Positions 1 to 10,000 of a stretch of 33,923 nucleotides of DNA are shown in pieces. Numbering within the stretch: position 1 is the first letter of the stretch; each line of letters opens with the position of its first letter. The translations under genes were made by a program, and so were the position numbers. Source of the DNA: Christensenellaceae bacterium (GTDB lineage Bacteria > Bacillota > Clostridia > Christensenellales > DTU072); contig JAITQU010000118.1 in NCBI GenBank assembly GCA_031288735.1, positions 1-33,923 on the forward strand, written 5' to 3'. Under the pieces are notes generated by a model that ran no database searches, was not told the DNA's origin, and saw only the letters and a list, made by a program, of their open reading frames with translations.

Positions 1-28
1 GTTGTTGTTTTCATATAGGGTGTGAACA

Positions 29-64
29 GTGACTTTTAAAAACATATTATGTTAAAAGTTACAC
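29..64. promoter_or_regulatory. Dyad-symmetric element upstream of the first promoter
   Basis: A perfect core palindrome AACATA-T-TATGTT at 41-53 is flanked by further, imperfectly paired arms (GTGACTTTT on the left, AAAAGTTACAC on the right). It ends just before the -35 box at 72. It could be an operator for the downstream gene or the end of a transcript from the left. There is no T-run, so a canonical terminator is unlikely. Confidence 0.3.
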
Positions 65-71
65 ACAAATA

Positions 72-100
72 TTGACAAAAACTCTCATAAGGTATATCAT
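72..100 (+). promoter_or_regulatory. Sigma-A-type promoter for the transglutaminase lipoprotein
   Basis: A perfect -35 box TTGACA (72-77) and a -10 box TATCAT (95-100) are separated by exactly 17 bases. Transcription would start near 107, giving a leader of about 140-175 bases before the lipoprotein gene. No other coding region competes for this promoter. Confidence 0.65.
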
Positions 101-281
101 TAGAACATAAAGCTTTGAAAAAATCAGAGCTCCTTATTAAAATCAGAAGAAAAATTAATTGGCACAAATTTTGTTTTTAGTGCGAAACTAATTTTTAATT
201 GTTAACCACTTAAAGAGGCTATAATTTTGTGAAAGGTGCTCCGATATGCACATTTACAAGGATAAATCTAGGAGAGCGGTA

Positions 282-3200
282 ATGAGAAAAAGCAAATTAC
301 TGATATTTGTTAGTTTTTTGGCGTTAATTTTAGCGTTTTCTTTCTTTGCGTGCGCAGAAGCGATACAAGTTGACCAGATTATCGTCAATACAAGCAGTAT
401 TGAGCTTGCTATTTCGGGGCAATACAGCGAGTTTCAAATCGTTGCTAGCGTTTTACCCGAAAATGCATCTAACCGAAACGTCATTTTTTTTCTTGCAGAT
501 ACCGATTCCCAGAAATTCATTTCCATTTCATCTACTGGTTTAGTTAGAGCTATAGCTGGCGTAACACCCGAGGACAAAAACTGCACTGTTAGGGTTGCAA
601 GCGTTTCTAATCCAAAAAAATATGTTGATATTAGTGTTGCAGTGAAAACTGGCGAAATAGAGCGAATTTCCTTCGAATCGTCATCGATTAAAATAACGCT
701 TGACCAAGACCCATATCAGCTTGTACCAAAAATTCAACCTATTTATGCTTCACTAGATGTTTCGCTTAGATATATCAGCACAAATCCCGAAATTGCATCA
801 GTTAATGAATTCGGTGTTGTTACACCTATTATGCCTGGAGAGACTAACATTGAGGTACTAACTGGAATGAGTGAATCAACAGGTGCTAGTGCTACGATTA
901 GGGTAATCGTAGGATATGCGCCACTTGATTACAACCTTCACGTAAGAGACAATGTCCAATCTATCTACAAACAAATTGTAGGCGAACCTGAGCCTTTTTG
1001 GCTAGATCTATATAAACTAAATTCATCTAAATGCGATCCAAATCCAGAAATTATTTGGCAACGCAATGGTTCAGAAATTCCTGGTGGCAATATTCGCGAT
1101 GAAAAAAGCGTTTTCATAAATCCATCTAGTATTGGGATGACTACTGCTGGTGTACATAAGATCAGTGCCAAACTAAAAAGTGTTGACAACGAACAGACTA
1201 TTAATCTTTCCGACATAAACATTTACATGCCACTCAGGACATTTAATGTTATCAAGCAAGATTCTCGCACCTCATTTGCAGTTGAGGAACCTATATTATT
1301 TACCATCACACATGGTGCCAATCAATATCCTCCAGACAATTATGTATGGCATGTAATTCATTTAACCGAAGATGATTACATTGATATAAACGATCCAAGT
1401 AACCAAGCTGAAATCATTGCTAGAGAACAATATTTAACAACGACAATGCCTCAAACTAGTGACGGCAGAATTATAGGCATGCTAAATTTTACGGCAACGG
1501 ATAACGGAGAGTACTACATTATTGCATATCCTACAGTAAATGGCGTAAGAGACACCTCGCTTAGAAGAATGGTTTATGTGGGTATTGTAGGTAATATTAA
1601 ATCTGGTAGCGACATAAGCGGTGTCTATTTTGATGGCTATTTCAACGGACAAGAATATTTACCACACGTAAAATGGAATCCGCTACCATATGATGCTACA
1701 TATACCGTGGTTGTGCAAAACGAAGATGATTTAAGTAAGCAGCTAGTATTTTCAACTACAAGCCATCCTGAATATTTCCCAACACCAAACAGTGTTATTG
1801 TTCCTAGTAGCATTGCAACACTAAGTGAGACCTTTACAATTAGGATTAAGAGCTCAAAATATGGATATACTAAAAAATTCACATATGAAGGAAATACAAT
1901 AGCCAGCTCACAATACGAAATGTTAAATAATGAGCATGCTGGGTATAACCGATATATTAGTAGCTTAGAGGAATTGGGCGAATTAATAAGTTATGTCGAT
2001 GCTTTCCGTCCAGCTCACTATAAGATTTCGACATACAAAGGACAACAACATCCAGAAGCTTATGCATTAACAATCTATTTACCCTTCACATATGACGAAA
2101 TTAAGGACTTGTACGATCCTAAGGGCGATGCGGCCAATTTGTCACCTGGAAGCGGGACATATTCGGTAGCTCAAATAAACGCATTCAAAATTGTTGCTGT
2201 AGTAGGTGATTGTTATATGACCTCGGGGTCTTTTAATTACACTATACTTGTAGATGGCAATTCAAACATAGTTTTACAGGTGGCCTTTAGCACGCCAGCT
2301 GAAAGAGACTTAGAATCAACTACAGGCTTAGGAATTGAAAAACGCCCAATTGCTGGACACTACACAGATTCACCAGGACAAAGAGCTCTATCAATAGATG
2401 CGTTGCCACAAGAAAGAACAATAAGCGTTACTACTAGCGAGCAATTATATTTTGCAGTAAGTCATGGATTTAGACCATTGCCAGTTGAAAATTCAGCGGC
2501 TGCACTTGTGTATTCACTCGCACGTGAGGTTTTATATCGAATATCCGATGCAAGCATGAGCGATGCTGAGAAGATCCACGCAATTTATGACTACTTGACA
2601 TTAAATGTTGTATATGATCATCAATTAGCTGCACTGAGCTCTGTTGAAAGTGTCTTTAACTTTGATGGTTTCTATTTAGAAGGAGTATTTATTTCTCATA
2701 AGGCAGTCTGTGATGGGACAGCAAAGGCGTTTAGTCTACTGTCTTGGATGGATGGGGTACAATCCGTATGGGTAGGTGGCGATGCCATAATGGCCAATGG
2801 TCGTATTGTAGGCCACGCGTGGAACAATACGTTTATTGATGGTAAATGGTACGCAAGCGATGCAACGTGGGGGACTGTTAGAGAGGGTGTAGATATGAAT
2901 TATGAATATCAAACACATGCATACCTACTTGTAACCGATGCAATGATGCTAAATAGTGGCCACATTGTTGAAGGTGTTTATCCTTCGAGTGCAATTGAGC
3001 AAAACGGAGCATTTGTTAATTTAGAATACGCTGATGGAATTGATGCAACGATATCGAGTATAGAAGAAATAGAAACGTTAGCAGAATATATAAATAACGA
3101 TAGGTGGAATTCAATTGACTGGGAGGCTACTAGTGGTATTTTATGGCTTGAGATTTATCTCGACCCTGTATTTATTGAAGAATCCTATGATGGTGATTCA

Positions 3201-3326
3201 TCTAGTGCAATACAAGAATTTGGAAACGAAATGCTTGATCTAGTTCGCGCAATACATGGTGTTGGCGTTAGTATCAATATCTACTCCTCAGCAGAAAACT
3301 ATTTGACAATAGCTGTTATTACTTAG
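282..3326 (+). CDS. Lipoprotein with Big_2-like domains and a transglutaminase-like domain
   Basis: This is a probable extracellular lipoprotein of about 1,014 residues. The first 24 residues form a lipoprotein signal peptide (MRKSK, a hydrophobic core, then FFA-Cys24). Two Big_2-like Ig domains follow at about 30-122 and 126-212. Residues ~213-690 are beta-rich and unassigned. A transglutaminase-like domain carries Cys810 (AVCDGT), His845 (GHAWN) and Asp860 (SDATWG), the family's catalytic triad, so activity is likely. The family includes crosslinking enzymes and peptidases, and the sequence does not say which this is. A module beginning ISSLEEL (~559) recurs as ISSIEEI (~924), so similar domains flank the catalytic one. 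The start at 282 is preferred for AGGAG at 270-274 and its short basic n-region. An ATG at 246 with AAAGGTG at 232-238 would add 12 residues and is a real alternative. Confidence 0.85.
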   Translation: MRKSKLLIFVSFLALILAFSFFACAEAIQVDQIIVNTSSIELAISGQYSEFQIVASVLPENASNRNVIFFLADTDSQKFISISSTGLVRAIAGVTPEDKNCTVRVASVSNPKKYVDISVAVKTGEIERISFESSSIKITLDQDPYQLVPKIQPIYASLDVSLRYISTNPEIASVNEFGVVTPIMPGETNIEVLTGMSESTGASATIRVIVGYAPLDYNLHVRDNVQSIYKQIVGEPEPFWLDLYKLNSSKCDPNPEIIWQRNGSEIPGGNIRDEKSVFINPSSIGMTTAGVHKISAKLKSVDNEQTINLSDINIYMPLRTFNVIKQDSRTSFAVEEPILFTITHGANQYPPDNYVWHVIHLTEDDYIDINDPSNQAEIIAREQYLTTTMPQTSDGRIIGMLNFTATDNGEYYIIAYPTVNGVRDTSLRRMVYVGIVGNIKSGSDISGVYFDGYFNGQEYLPHVKWNPLPYDATYTVVVQNEDDLSKQLVFSTTSHPEYFPTPNSVIVPSSIATLSETFTIRIKSSKYGYTKKFTYEGNTIASSQYEMLNNEHAGYNRYISSLEELGELISYVDAFRPAHYKISTYKGQQHPEAYALTIYLPFTYDEIKDLYDPKGDAANLSPGSGTYSVAQINAFKIVAVVGDCYMTSGSFNYTILVDGNSNIVLQVAFSTPAERDLESTTGLGIEKRPIAGHYTDSPGQRALSIDALPQERTISVTTSEQLYFAVSHGFRPLPVENSAAALVYSLAREVLYRISDASMSDAEKIHAIYDYLTLNVVYDHQLAALSSVESVFNFDGFYLEGVFISHKAVCDGTAKAFSLLSWMDGVQSVWVGGDAIMANGRIVGHAWNNTFIDGKWYASDATWGTVREGVDMNYEYQTHAYLLVTDAMMLNSGHIVEGVYPSSAIEQNGAFVNLEYADGIDATISSIEEIETLAEYINNDRWNSIDWEATSGILWLEIYLDPVFIEESYDGDSSSAIQEFGNEMLDLVRAIHGVGVSINIYSSAENYLTIAVIT

Positions 3327-3333
3327 GTAAAAT
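3303..3333 (+). promoter_or_regulatory. Possible promoter for the DUF4380-ROK-PIG-L operon
   Basis: A perfect TTGACA (3303-3308) lies inside the last codons of the lipoprotein gene and TAAAAT (3328-3333) just after its stop. The 19-base spacer is longer than ideal, so this may be a weak promoter or chance. I see no terminator between the two genes, so read-through from the promoter at 72 is also possible. Confidence 0.4.
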
Positions 3334-3447
3334 GCTAAAAAACACGCCTATACCTAAAATTAAATTTTGTAAAAAAACACAAGTAAAAAACAAGTAGACA
3401 CAAGAGGTTTTTAAGAGACAATTTAAATATATTAAAGGAGATAATAA

Positions 3448-4314
3448 TTGACAAAAGTGTCACAAAGCGCAAGCGATATAACGATTAAAGAAACAACCTG
3501 TTTTCTAGGCAGAGCTTTAAGTTTAAAAAGCAAGGCTATAGAACTTTTAGTAACTCTTGATGTCGGTCCCAGGATTATATCATTATCAAAAGTTAACGGA
3601 GAAAACATTTTTTTTAATGACGTTAATCAGTTAATAACAAAGGACGTTCAAGATTACTATGGTAAGGGTAAACAGTGGCAAATTTATGGTGGGCACAGAA
3701 TTTGGCTAGCTCCAGAAAATGAGTTAACTTATTATCCCGATAATGGGGTGGTAAATTATGAGATAGTAAATTACAGTGTAGTTTTTTCACCACCAAAAAG
3801 GCTAGATTCCTTTGAAATAAAATTAAGCGTGTGTTTTTTAGAAGATAACAAGGTCGAGATAATAAGTAGAGCTAGAAATTTAGCTTCTAGTACTAGAAAG
3901 ATAGCACTATGGAATCTTACTGTTCTCAAGCCTGGTGGCGTCGAAACGCTCGATTTAGACACAGAAGATAATGGGTATTTACCAAACCGCAATTTGGTTT
4001 TTTGGTCATACTCAGATATTAAGGATCCGCGTATTGATATTGAAAACAATAAAATAACACTAAAAAGCTCTAAGGATATTTCAGCACCCTTTAAAATTGG
4101 TCTTTTTAAAAAGGATATTAGTGTTACCTACGAGTTAGGTAATACGAAATTTTCAAAATATGTCAAATCTGAAATCGATGATTATCCAGATTTTGGTTGC
4201 AATTTTGAATCGTATATAAGTGATAATATTCATGAAATTGAAAGTTTATCCCCGCTTAGGAATTTAAAAAAAGGCGAGCACTTAGTTCACAAAGAGATTT
4301 GGGAAATTCTATAA
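3448..4314 (+). CDS. DUF4380 / galactose-mutarotase-like protein
   Basis: This 288-residue cytoplasmic protein has no signal peptide. It resembles the DUF4380 group in the galactose-mutarotase-like (beta-sandwich) superfamily. The clearest mark is GGHRIWLAPE at residues 81-90, preceded by the GPRIISL segment in the N-terminal third. Related proteins bind or epimerise sugars; the substrate here is unknown. The start is TTG, chosen because AAAGGAG (3434-3440) sits 7 bases upstream and no ATG offers a comparable site. The next gene begins 12 bases after the stop, so it is very probably cotranscribed with the ROK kinase and the PIG-L deacetylase. A mutarotase-like protein beside a sugar kinase and a deacetylase fits a carbohydrate pathway (inference). 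The family call rests on motif recognition only. Confidence 0.75.
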   Translation: MTKVSQSASDITIKETTCFLGRALSLKSKAIELLVTLDVGPRIISLSKVNGENIFFNDVNQLITKDVQDYYGKGKQWQIYGGHRIWLAPENELTYYPDNGVVNYEIVNYSVVFSPPKRLDSFEIKLSVCFLEDNKVEIISRARNLASSTRKIALWNLTVLKPGGVETLDLDTEDNGYLPNRNLVFWSYSDIKDPRIDIENNKITLKSSKDISAPFKIGLFKKDISVTYELGNTKFSKYVKSEIDDYPDFGCNFESYISDNIHEIESLSPLRNLKKGEHLVHKEIWEIL

Positions 4315-4326
4315 TTTAAGGTAATA

Positions 4327-5655
4327 ATGAAAATGCACGAGCAATATATTCCAATGTATTTATATCATAAAGAATTTAAGGATGGTATTTCTAGTAGTGA
4401 GGGAAAACCATTTTTTATTGCGTTAGAGCGTGGTGAAGGGGAAATCAAAACAAAAAAAATAACTATTTACAAAAACGATTTCAATAATTTAAATCTGCGT
4501 TACGTTGAAAGATATATAAAGACGATGCTTTGGTGTTATGGCGGATACAAATTTTACCTATGTGGCGATGATTTACTAGGAGAAAAAATTGCAAAAGTAT
4601 ACTCACCGACTGGAGAAAGAGCGTTTGATTATGAGTTTATGACAAAGGTATATCAGCATCCACTAACTTTCAAAACACTTAGCATTAAAGAGATGCCAAA
4701 AGACTGTGAAAATACGCTAAAGCCAAAGCTTGATAAAACAGGGCGGAGAATAGGCTTCGATGCTGGTGGATCGGACCGCAAGGTGAGCGCATGTGTAAAC
4801 GGCGAAGTTGTTTTTGAAAAGGAAACTGTTTGGAATCCAAAATTGCAATCTAATATTGAATATCATATTTCAGGGGTGTTAGATAGCTTAGATACAGCAA
4901 TTAGTTATCTTAATGGGAGTGTTGATTGCATAGGAGTATCTACCGCAGGGATAATAGTAGATGGTGAAATTAGAGTGTCATCGCTATTTCGCCAAGTTAG
5001 CGAGACAGATGTCAAAGAAAAGGGCTTTAGATTATATAAAAATCTAGCTAAAAGATACGGTTGTAATGTGAATGTTGCAAATGATGGGGATGTAACTGCT
5101 CTTGCTGGAGGACTGCAGACGGGAAAGGGTCGCGTTTTAGGCACTGCGATGGGTACTAGTCTTGCTGGCGGGTATATAGGTGAGCATTTTGATATTAAAG
5201 GATATTTGAATGAGTTTGCATTTGTTCCAGTTGATGCTAGTCTAGATGCACCCAAGGATGAGTGGAGTGGAGATTTAGGGGTTGGCACGTCTTATCATTC
5301 TCAGGATGCTGTAATTAGACTTGCAATCGAGGGTGGCTTGGATATGGAAAGAGGGAACACACCTGCTGAAAAACTCAAAATAATACAAAAATTAGCAAAT
5401 GATAGCGATACAAGAGCACTCAAAATATTCGAAAAATTAGGGCAATACTTTGGCTACACAATACTATGGTTTAATGAATTTTACGACATAGATACAGTAA
5501 TGCTTTTAGGTCGTGTCCTAAGTGGTGTTGGCGGTGACATTATTTTAGCGCAGGCCAAAAGTATATTAGAAAATTGCGCTAGCAAAATACAAATACTACT
5601 CCCTGACGAAATGTCTAGACGGTTAGGGCAATCATATGCGGCAACACTTTTGTAG
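4327..5655 (+). CDS. Atypical ROK-family sugar kinase-like protein
   Basis: This 442-residue protein has an extra N-terminal domain of about 135 residues followed by an ROK (ASKHA-fold) kinase domain. Visible motifs are the phosphate-binding DAGGSDRK (145-152), STAGIIVDGE, ND at 252-253, where Asp253 matches the catalytic base of ROK kinases, and GTAMGTSLAGG (272-282). Two features are unusual. The ROK zinc site CxCGxxGCxE is absent, and the usual GE-x-GH sequence reads N-E-F-A-F (295-299), so the zinc-ligand His is replaced by Phe299. The protein is therefore either a zinc-independent kinase or a sugar-binding relative. The substrate cannot be read from sequence. AAGG (4318-4321) precedes the ATG by 5 bases; a second ATG two codons later is possible. 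It sits between the mutarotase-like and deacetylase genes. Confidence 0.8.
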   Translation: MKMHEQYIPMYLYHKEFKDGISSSEGKPFFIALERGEGEIKTKKITIYKNDFNNLNLRYVERYIKTMLWCYGGYKFYLCGDDLLGEKIAKVYSPTGERAFDYEFMTKVYQHPLTFKTLSIKEMPKDCENTLKPKLDKTGRRIGFDAGGSDRKVSACVNGEVVFEKETVWNPKLQSNIEYHISGVLDSLDTAISYLNGSVDCIGVSTAGIIVDGEIRVSSLFRQVSETDVKEKGFRLYKNLAKRYGCNVNVANDGDVTALAGGLQTGKGRVLGTAMGTSLAGGYIGEHFDIKGYLNEFAFVPVDASLDAPKDEWSGDLGVGTSYHSQDAVIRLAIEGGLDMERGNTPAEKLKIIQKLANDSDTRALKIFEKLGQYFGYTILWFNEFYDIDTVMLLGRVLSGVGGDIILAQAKSILENCASKIQILLPDEMSRRLGQSYAATLL

Positions 5656-5683
5656 AAAATATTACTAAATAAGGAAAAGCAGT

Positions 5684-6505
5684 ATGTCAAAAAAGATATT
5701 AGAGTTAAATAATAAAGCAGAAGTATATCATGGTGAGAAGAGTGTGTGTAGTGATTTGGTAATTTCTGCCCATCAGGATGATATAGAAATAATGTGTCCT
5801 CAGGGTATAATAAAATGCATTAACCGCTTAGATTTAGGTCTAGTTTCAGTTGTTGTCACAGACGGTGCGGGAAGTCCTAGAAGCGGAGAGTTTGAGAACT
5901 GCACAGACTCTGAGATGATGGAAATTCGCTGGGAGGAGCAACGAGAGGCTTCAAGAATTGGTGATTATACCGATCTCATTATGTTAAAACACACAAGTGC
6001 TACGCTAAAAGACAGGGATGATTTAGTAGTTACAAATGATCTCGAGTCAATAGTTAGATTTTATTCTCCACAAACTATTTATATTCATAATCTTGCAGAT
6101 AAACACCCAACTCACGTAAATGTTGCACTAAGATCAATAGATGCAATTAGACGATTAGATAAGGACATAAGGCCAAAAAAGCTTTATGGATGTGAGGTCT
6201 GGCGGAGTTTAGATTGGCTGTCTGATAATGATAAAGTGGTTTTTGATCTTAGCGGTCACGATGCATTACTCAATAGGATGCTCAGTGTTTTTAAATCACA
6301 AATAGCTGGTGGAAAGAGATACGATCTTGCAACTGAAGGCCGACGCAGAGCAAATGCAACATATGCAAACTCACATGGTGTTGATAATTTTAGCATGGCC
6401 GCTTATGCTATGGATTTAACAATCCTTATTGAGGATGACACACAAAACGTTAGAGAATTCATTTTAAGACAAATTGATAAGTTTAAGTCTGAAATTCACG
6501 TTTAA
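5684..6505 (+). CDS. PIG-L / LmbE-family deacetylase
   Basis: This 273-residue cytoplasmic protein belongs to the PIG-L (LmbE-like) family, zinc-dependent enzymes that mostly remove acetyl groups from N-acetylglucosamine-containing compounds. Motif one is AHQDD at 29-33, with Gln in place of the usual Pro. His30 and Asp33 would bind zinc, and Asp32 would be the general base. The second site is DKHPTH (139-144), where His144 would be the third ligand. All key positions are intact, so activity is likely. AAGGA (5671-5675) lies 8 bases before the ATG. The gene starts 28 bases after the ROK gene, so one operon is probable. A deacetylase with a kinase and a mutarotase-like protein suggests handling of an N-acetylated sugar (inference); thiol-biosynthesis or glycan deacetylases are alternatives. 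Confidence 0.87.
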   Translation: MSKKILELNNKAEVYHGEKSVCSDLVISAHQDDIEIMCPQGIIKCINRLDLGLVSVVVTDGAGSPRSGEFENCTDSEMMEIRWEEQREASRIGDYTDLIMLKHTSATLKDRDDLVVTNDLESIVRFYSPQTIYIHNLADKHPTHVNVALRSIDAIRRLDKDIRPKKLYGCEVWRSLDWLSDNDKVVFDLSGHDALLNRMLSVFKSQIAGGKRYDLATEGRRRANATYANSHGVDNFSMAAYAMDLTILIEDDTQNVREFILRQIDKFKSEIHV

Positions 6506-6516
6506 CAGCCTCAAGT

Positions 6517-6538
6517 ATTATTAAAGTAAATAATTTTT
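6517..6538 (+). terminator. Weak candidate terminator after the PIG-L gene
   Basis: ATTATT (6517-6522) and AATAAT (6529-6534) can pair around a 6-base loop and are followed by TTTT, 12 bases past the stop codon. The stem is entirely A-T, so it would be weak. It is listed because nothing better marks the end of the operon. Confidence 0.25.
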
Positions 6539-6765
6539 AAGAATGAAAGGTAGAAATACTACATTTAAGCTATGTGAAATTTTTGTGAATACATACTGAA
6601 CTAATCTTAACAGTTTAGTTTACAAATCACTTACAATTCAAGAAGAAAGAAAACAACGCATAGTTAAGCGGTTTTTAACTTAAGAAATCGACATTTTAAC
6701 TAGATTTCATGGTTCACCTTACTATTATATATATATATACACGTGCGAGCCTGGTGCTACAGAGC

Positions 6766-6794
6766 TTGACAAATTCTACCATAAATAGTAAAAT
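6766..6794 (+). promoter_or_regulatory. Strong promoter for the giant lipoprotein gene
   Basis: TTGACA (6766-6771) and TAAAAT (6789-6794) are separated by exactly 17 bases, one base from a perfect sigma-A consensus pair. The start of transcription would be near 6801. The giant gene therefore probably has its own promoter and is not simply part of the upstream operon. Confidence 0.7.
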
Positions 6795-7043
6795 TATTTT
6801 GACGTATACTAAGTCGCATGTTTTCAAATGGAAAAAATATTTAGTTGCTTAAAGTTTAATGAATTTTGTTGGGCTAGTTATTTCTAAGCATTTGAAATAT
6901 TCATTTAGAAATTATAACATTTTTGAGATTAAGAATTTGGATCGTATTGAGAAAACTCAAACATGTCAAAAAAGATATTAACAGCCATAATATAAATTAT
7001 ACAAACGGCATCTGTATTGTATATTTTAAGGAGTACGAAATAT

Positions 7044-10000
7044 ATGAAAACTCCCAACGTTAAAAAAGTTTTCTTGTTCGTTTTTGCGGCATTATTGTTA
7101 TTGACGCTAATTGCTTGTTCATATCGAGATGAACCAATTTACGATCCTAGTGATGATCTTGTAGAAAACAGCAATTTGGCTGGCAATGGTACGGTTGTTG
7201 AGGAAAAAAGAATTTCCAACGACGTCTACAAGAGTGCCATGGCGCAAGTTTCAGCTAATACCTCTAATATATTTATCGCACCTAGAGATCCTGACTGGTA
7301 TATTATTGATTTAGAAATAGATTACAAATTTACCGATCACATAACAAAGCTTGAACTAGATTATGTGCTGATAATTAAAGCAAATATACATTTAACTGAC
7401 AATACACAGAGTGAACTATTTTTTGTACTCATGGACAGGACCGCATCTAGCAGAGGCGAGTCCGATTTAATTATAGGTGTTTATTATTTTGGTAAAACCT
7501 TATATGTCAACGTTGGTGGGCAAAGATATTATACTGAAGCAATTAACGTAACAGAAGTAGGCAGTCTTTTAGCTGGAACACTGATGTCCGCTGGACTAGA
7601 TATACCAGCACTTTTGATAGCATTATTTAGTGGAGCACCTCTCAATATACCAGGCATAGAGAAATTTGCAACGATTATTACATTAGTTACACAGAACCTT
7701 TATCGATCTACGGGAATAAGAGAGACACACACTACAGGGAGCGGCTTAGATAATATTGATTACACAATAATATTAGAGATTGATAAACTAATAGATTTAG
7801 TACAGCTCGATATGATTTCAAATCTACTTAAATGGGAAACCTTTGGCCTCCCAGATTTGGATCCATTATTGCAATCACTTTTAGGTTTTTCCCTAAATTC
7901 TCTTAAAACACGTGCTTGGCCTAAAATGAGTGGGAGCACTCTGCGGTTCATAACGTCTAAATCTGACAAAATTCCAGCAACAGATGATGCTGGAAATATT
8001 GTATACACGGCATCTGGAGAGGCAGCCTACGTTGAGGGATATTACCTAACTGGTCTTGAACTTGATCTTACAACTATGGCTGAAACCAAATGGCCAGATG
8101 GGCAATATCATCTTAACTTGTTGGTAGCACCATTTTCAATGGGCCCGTCAGATTCAAAATTAGTAATACGTTTTGAAAACACTGGTTTTGGCGCATCAAG
8201 TAAGGACACAGTTCCTGAGGCTGGACTTTTGAATTTGCAAACAGACATAGTCATAGGAATTGACAGTGCACCTAACGGGCAGTTTAAGGTAAAAGATGTA
8301 CTAGGAACTATGCTAGATCTTGATTCTCTAGGAATAGCTGGACTAGGTGAAGTACCGTTAGTTTTCCCAAATACAGGTATCAAATATGATTTCATCATAA
8401 ATTTAAAAATACATATCGATCCGTTTGATTATCGCAACACTCGAATACAAGCAACGATTTATTTTGAGGACGGGTCATCCCCACGGCGAACTTTAGTAAA
8501 AGCATATCTTGAGGCTGATGTGCTGTACCTAGATCTATCTCAAATTGTAACTGCTGATGGTCAGATAATACCCAATATTAAGATTACTGGCTTGAATATA
8601 AATGAGCTTTTATCTAGTATACTAGCATCGATAGACCAATATATAAATCCTAACTATATTCGACCTGATAATGCTCCTAGTAATGCAAGCACTCCTAGAA
8701 ACGCTGAGGCAACGGGTCTCGATATCAATACCATTCTTAATTTAATTTCTTCTAATATTTCCAAGGAAAATAGTTTAATTGCCATTAATTTTGATAATGC
8801 GGCAATTAACACAATATTACATATGTTCCTTTCTGGTGGTGATATTGGCTTACAAGGCTTGAGACTTTCAGTGGACACTTCTGATATTTTAAACTCAATT
8901 AAAATATTAGCTATTGTAAACGATGATGTCAGCGCACGAATTGAGATAAAAGGAATCGAATATTTCAAAATGCCTGATTTTAATAACGTTGAAATAATAA
9001 ATACAGAGGCTAAGCGCAATTCGTTTGTAGATGTCAACAATGTTATTGAAAACCACATCTACGCCGCACAGATAGATGGTCACGCAAGGCTAGGTATTGC
9101 CAAGTCTAATGTTGGGATTGGCCTTGATGGTTTAATGGAATCATTACTAGGGTCAGCCTTTTCTAACATGGGGATAAACATTGATGTTAGTGGGAATGCT
9201 GAGTTTATAGCAAACTATAAGATCACAGCTTCAGTTGATATCTTTAATATGAGTAACACAGGGCTTAGTATCAATTTCTATTTTGATGATGATATAACAA
9301 AGGTGTTCTTATTACTCTATTACGATGCTGGGTCAGATACTATATATGTCGACCTATCGCGTATTGATAGGCTTAAAGAAAAGATGCCAGCTCTAAGCTT
9401 TTTAGGACGATTACCGAGACTGAAAATAGAAAAAGTCGGTATTAGAGCAATCTTAGATGGCATATCATTATTAAATCCATCAAATGCTGAAGGGATTGGA
9501 CAGAATCCATACCTACAAGGGTTACTTATTACCTCCCCAGATATATTCATTACAAACATTGCAAACTCCTTACTACTAGGAAATACTGCAAATGTTCTTT
9601 ACCAGTTAGCTCAAGAGGAGGGCATTTCGGAGGAGCCAACTGAAGGTGGCGGTTTTGATATTGGAAAGCTTCTAGCACTACTTTCACTAAATGTTGATGA
9701 TGCATCTAAAGCACTCATTGTACTTGCTGATAAGCAAATACTCACAGTTCTCCTTGGTATGTTGAATCTAGGTGTAAGTGCACCAGATGTAAAACTTGCA
9801 ATCAAATTACAGCTACTAGATGTCGGAATAGTTGGAGCCGATGATGGAATTGTTAACCTGTATTTTTCAATTTATGATTCAGAAGGTGTAGATATAATCT
9901 ATGCTGATATCGCCTTGATTCACCGCGCTAAAATTATTATAGCTGACCGTTCTCCTCCATTCTTCCTTGATGGAACGGGATTCAACGCAAGTGACTTTGC

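Larger units (their letters stand above)
6506..7043. other. 538-base non-coding gap and leader before the giant gene
   Basis: No convincing gene is present. From left to right the gap holds a weak AT-only hairpin with a short T-run after the PIG-L stop, a (TA)7 tract at 6726-6739, a near-consensus promoter at 6766-6794, and a small hairpin ATTTCTAA/TTAGAAAT at 6880-6912. It also holds an 11-codon mini-ORF including its stop (6963-6995), whose first 18 bases repeat the start of the PIG-L gene. The ribosome binding site of the giant gene, AAGGAG, is at 7028-7033. The leader would be about 240 bases long. Confidence 0.6.

Noticed and set aside
7017-7043. TTG start at 7017 for the giant gene, adding nine residues
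   Set aside because: No ribosome binding site precedes it, while AAGGAG at 7028-7033 fits ATG 7044, which also gives a standard lipoprotein signal peptide.
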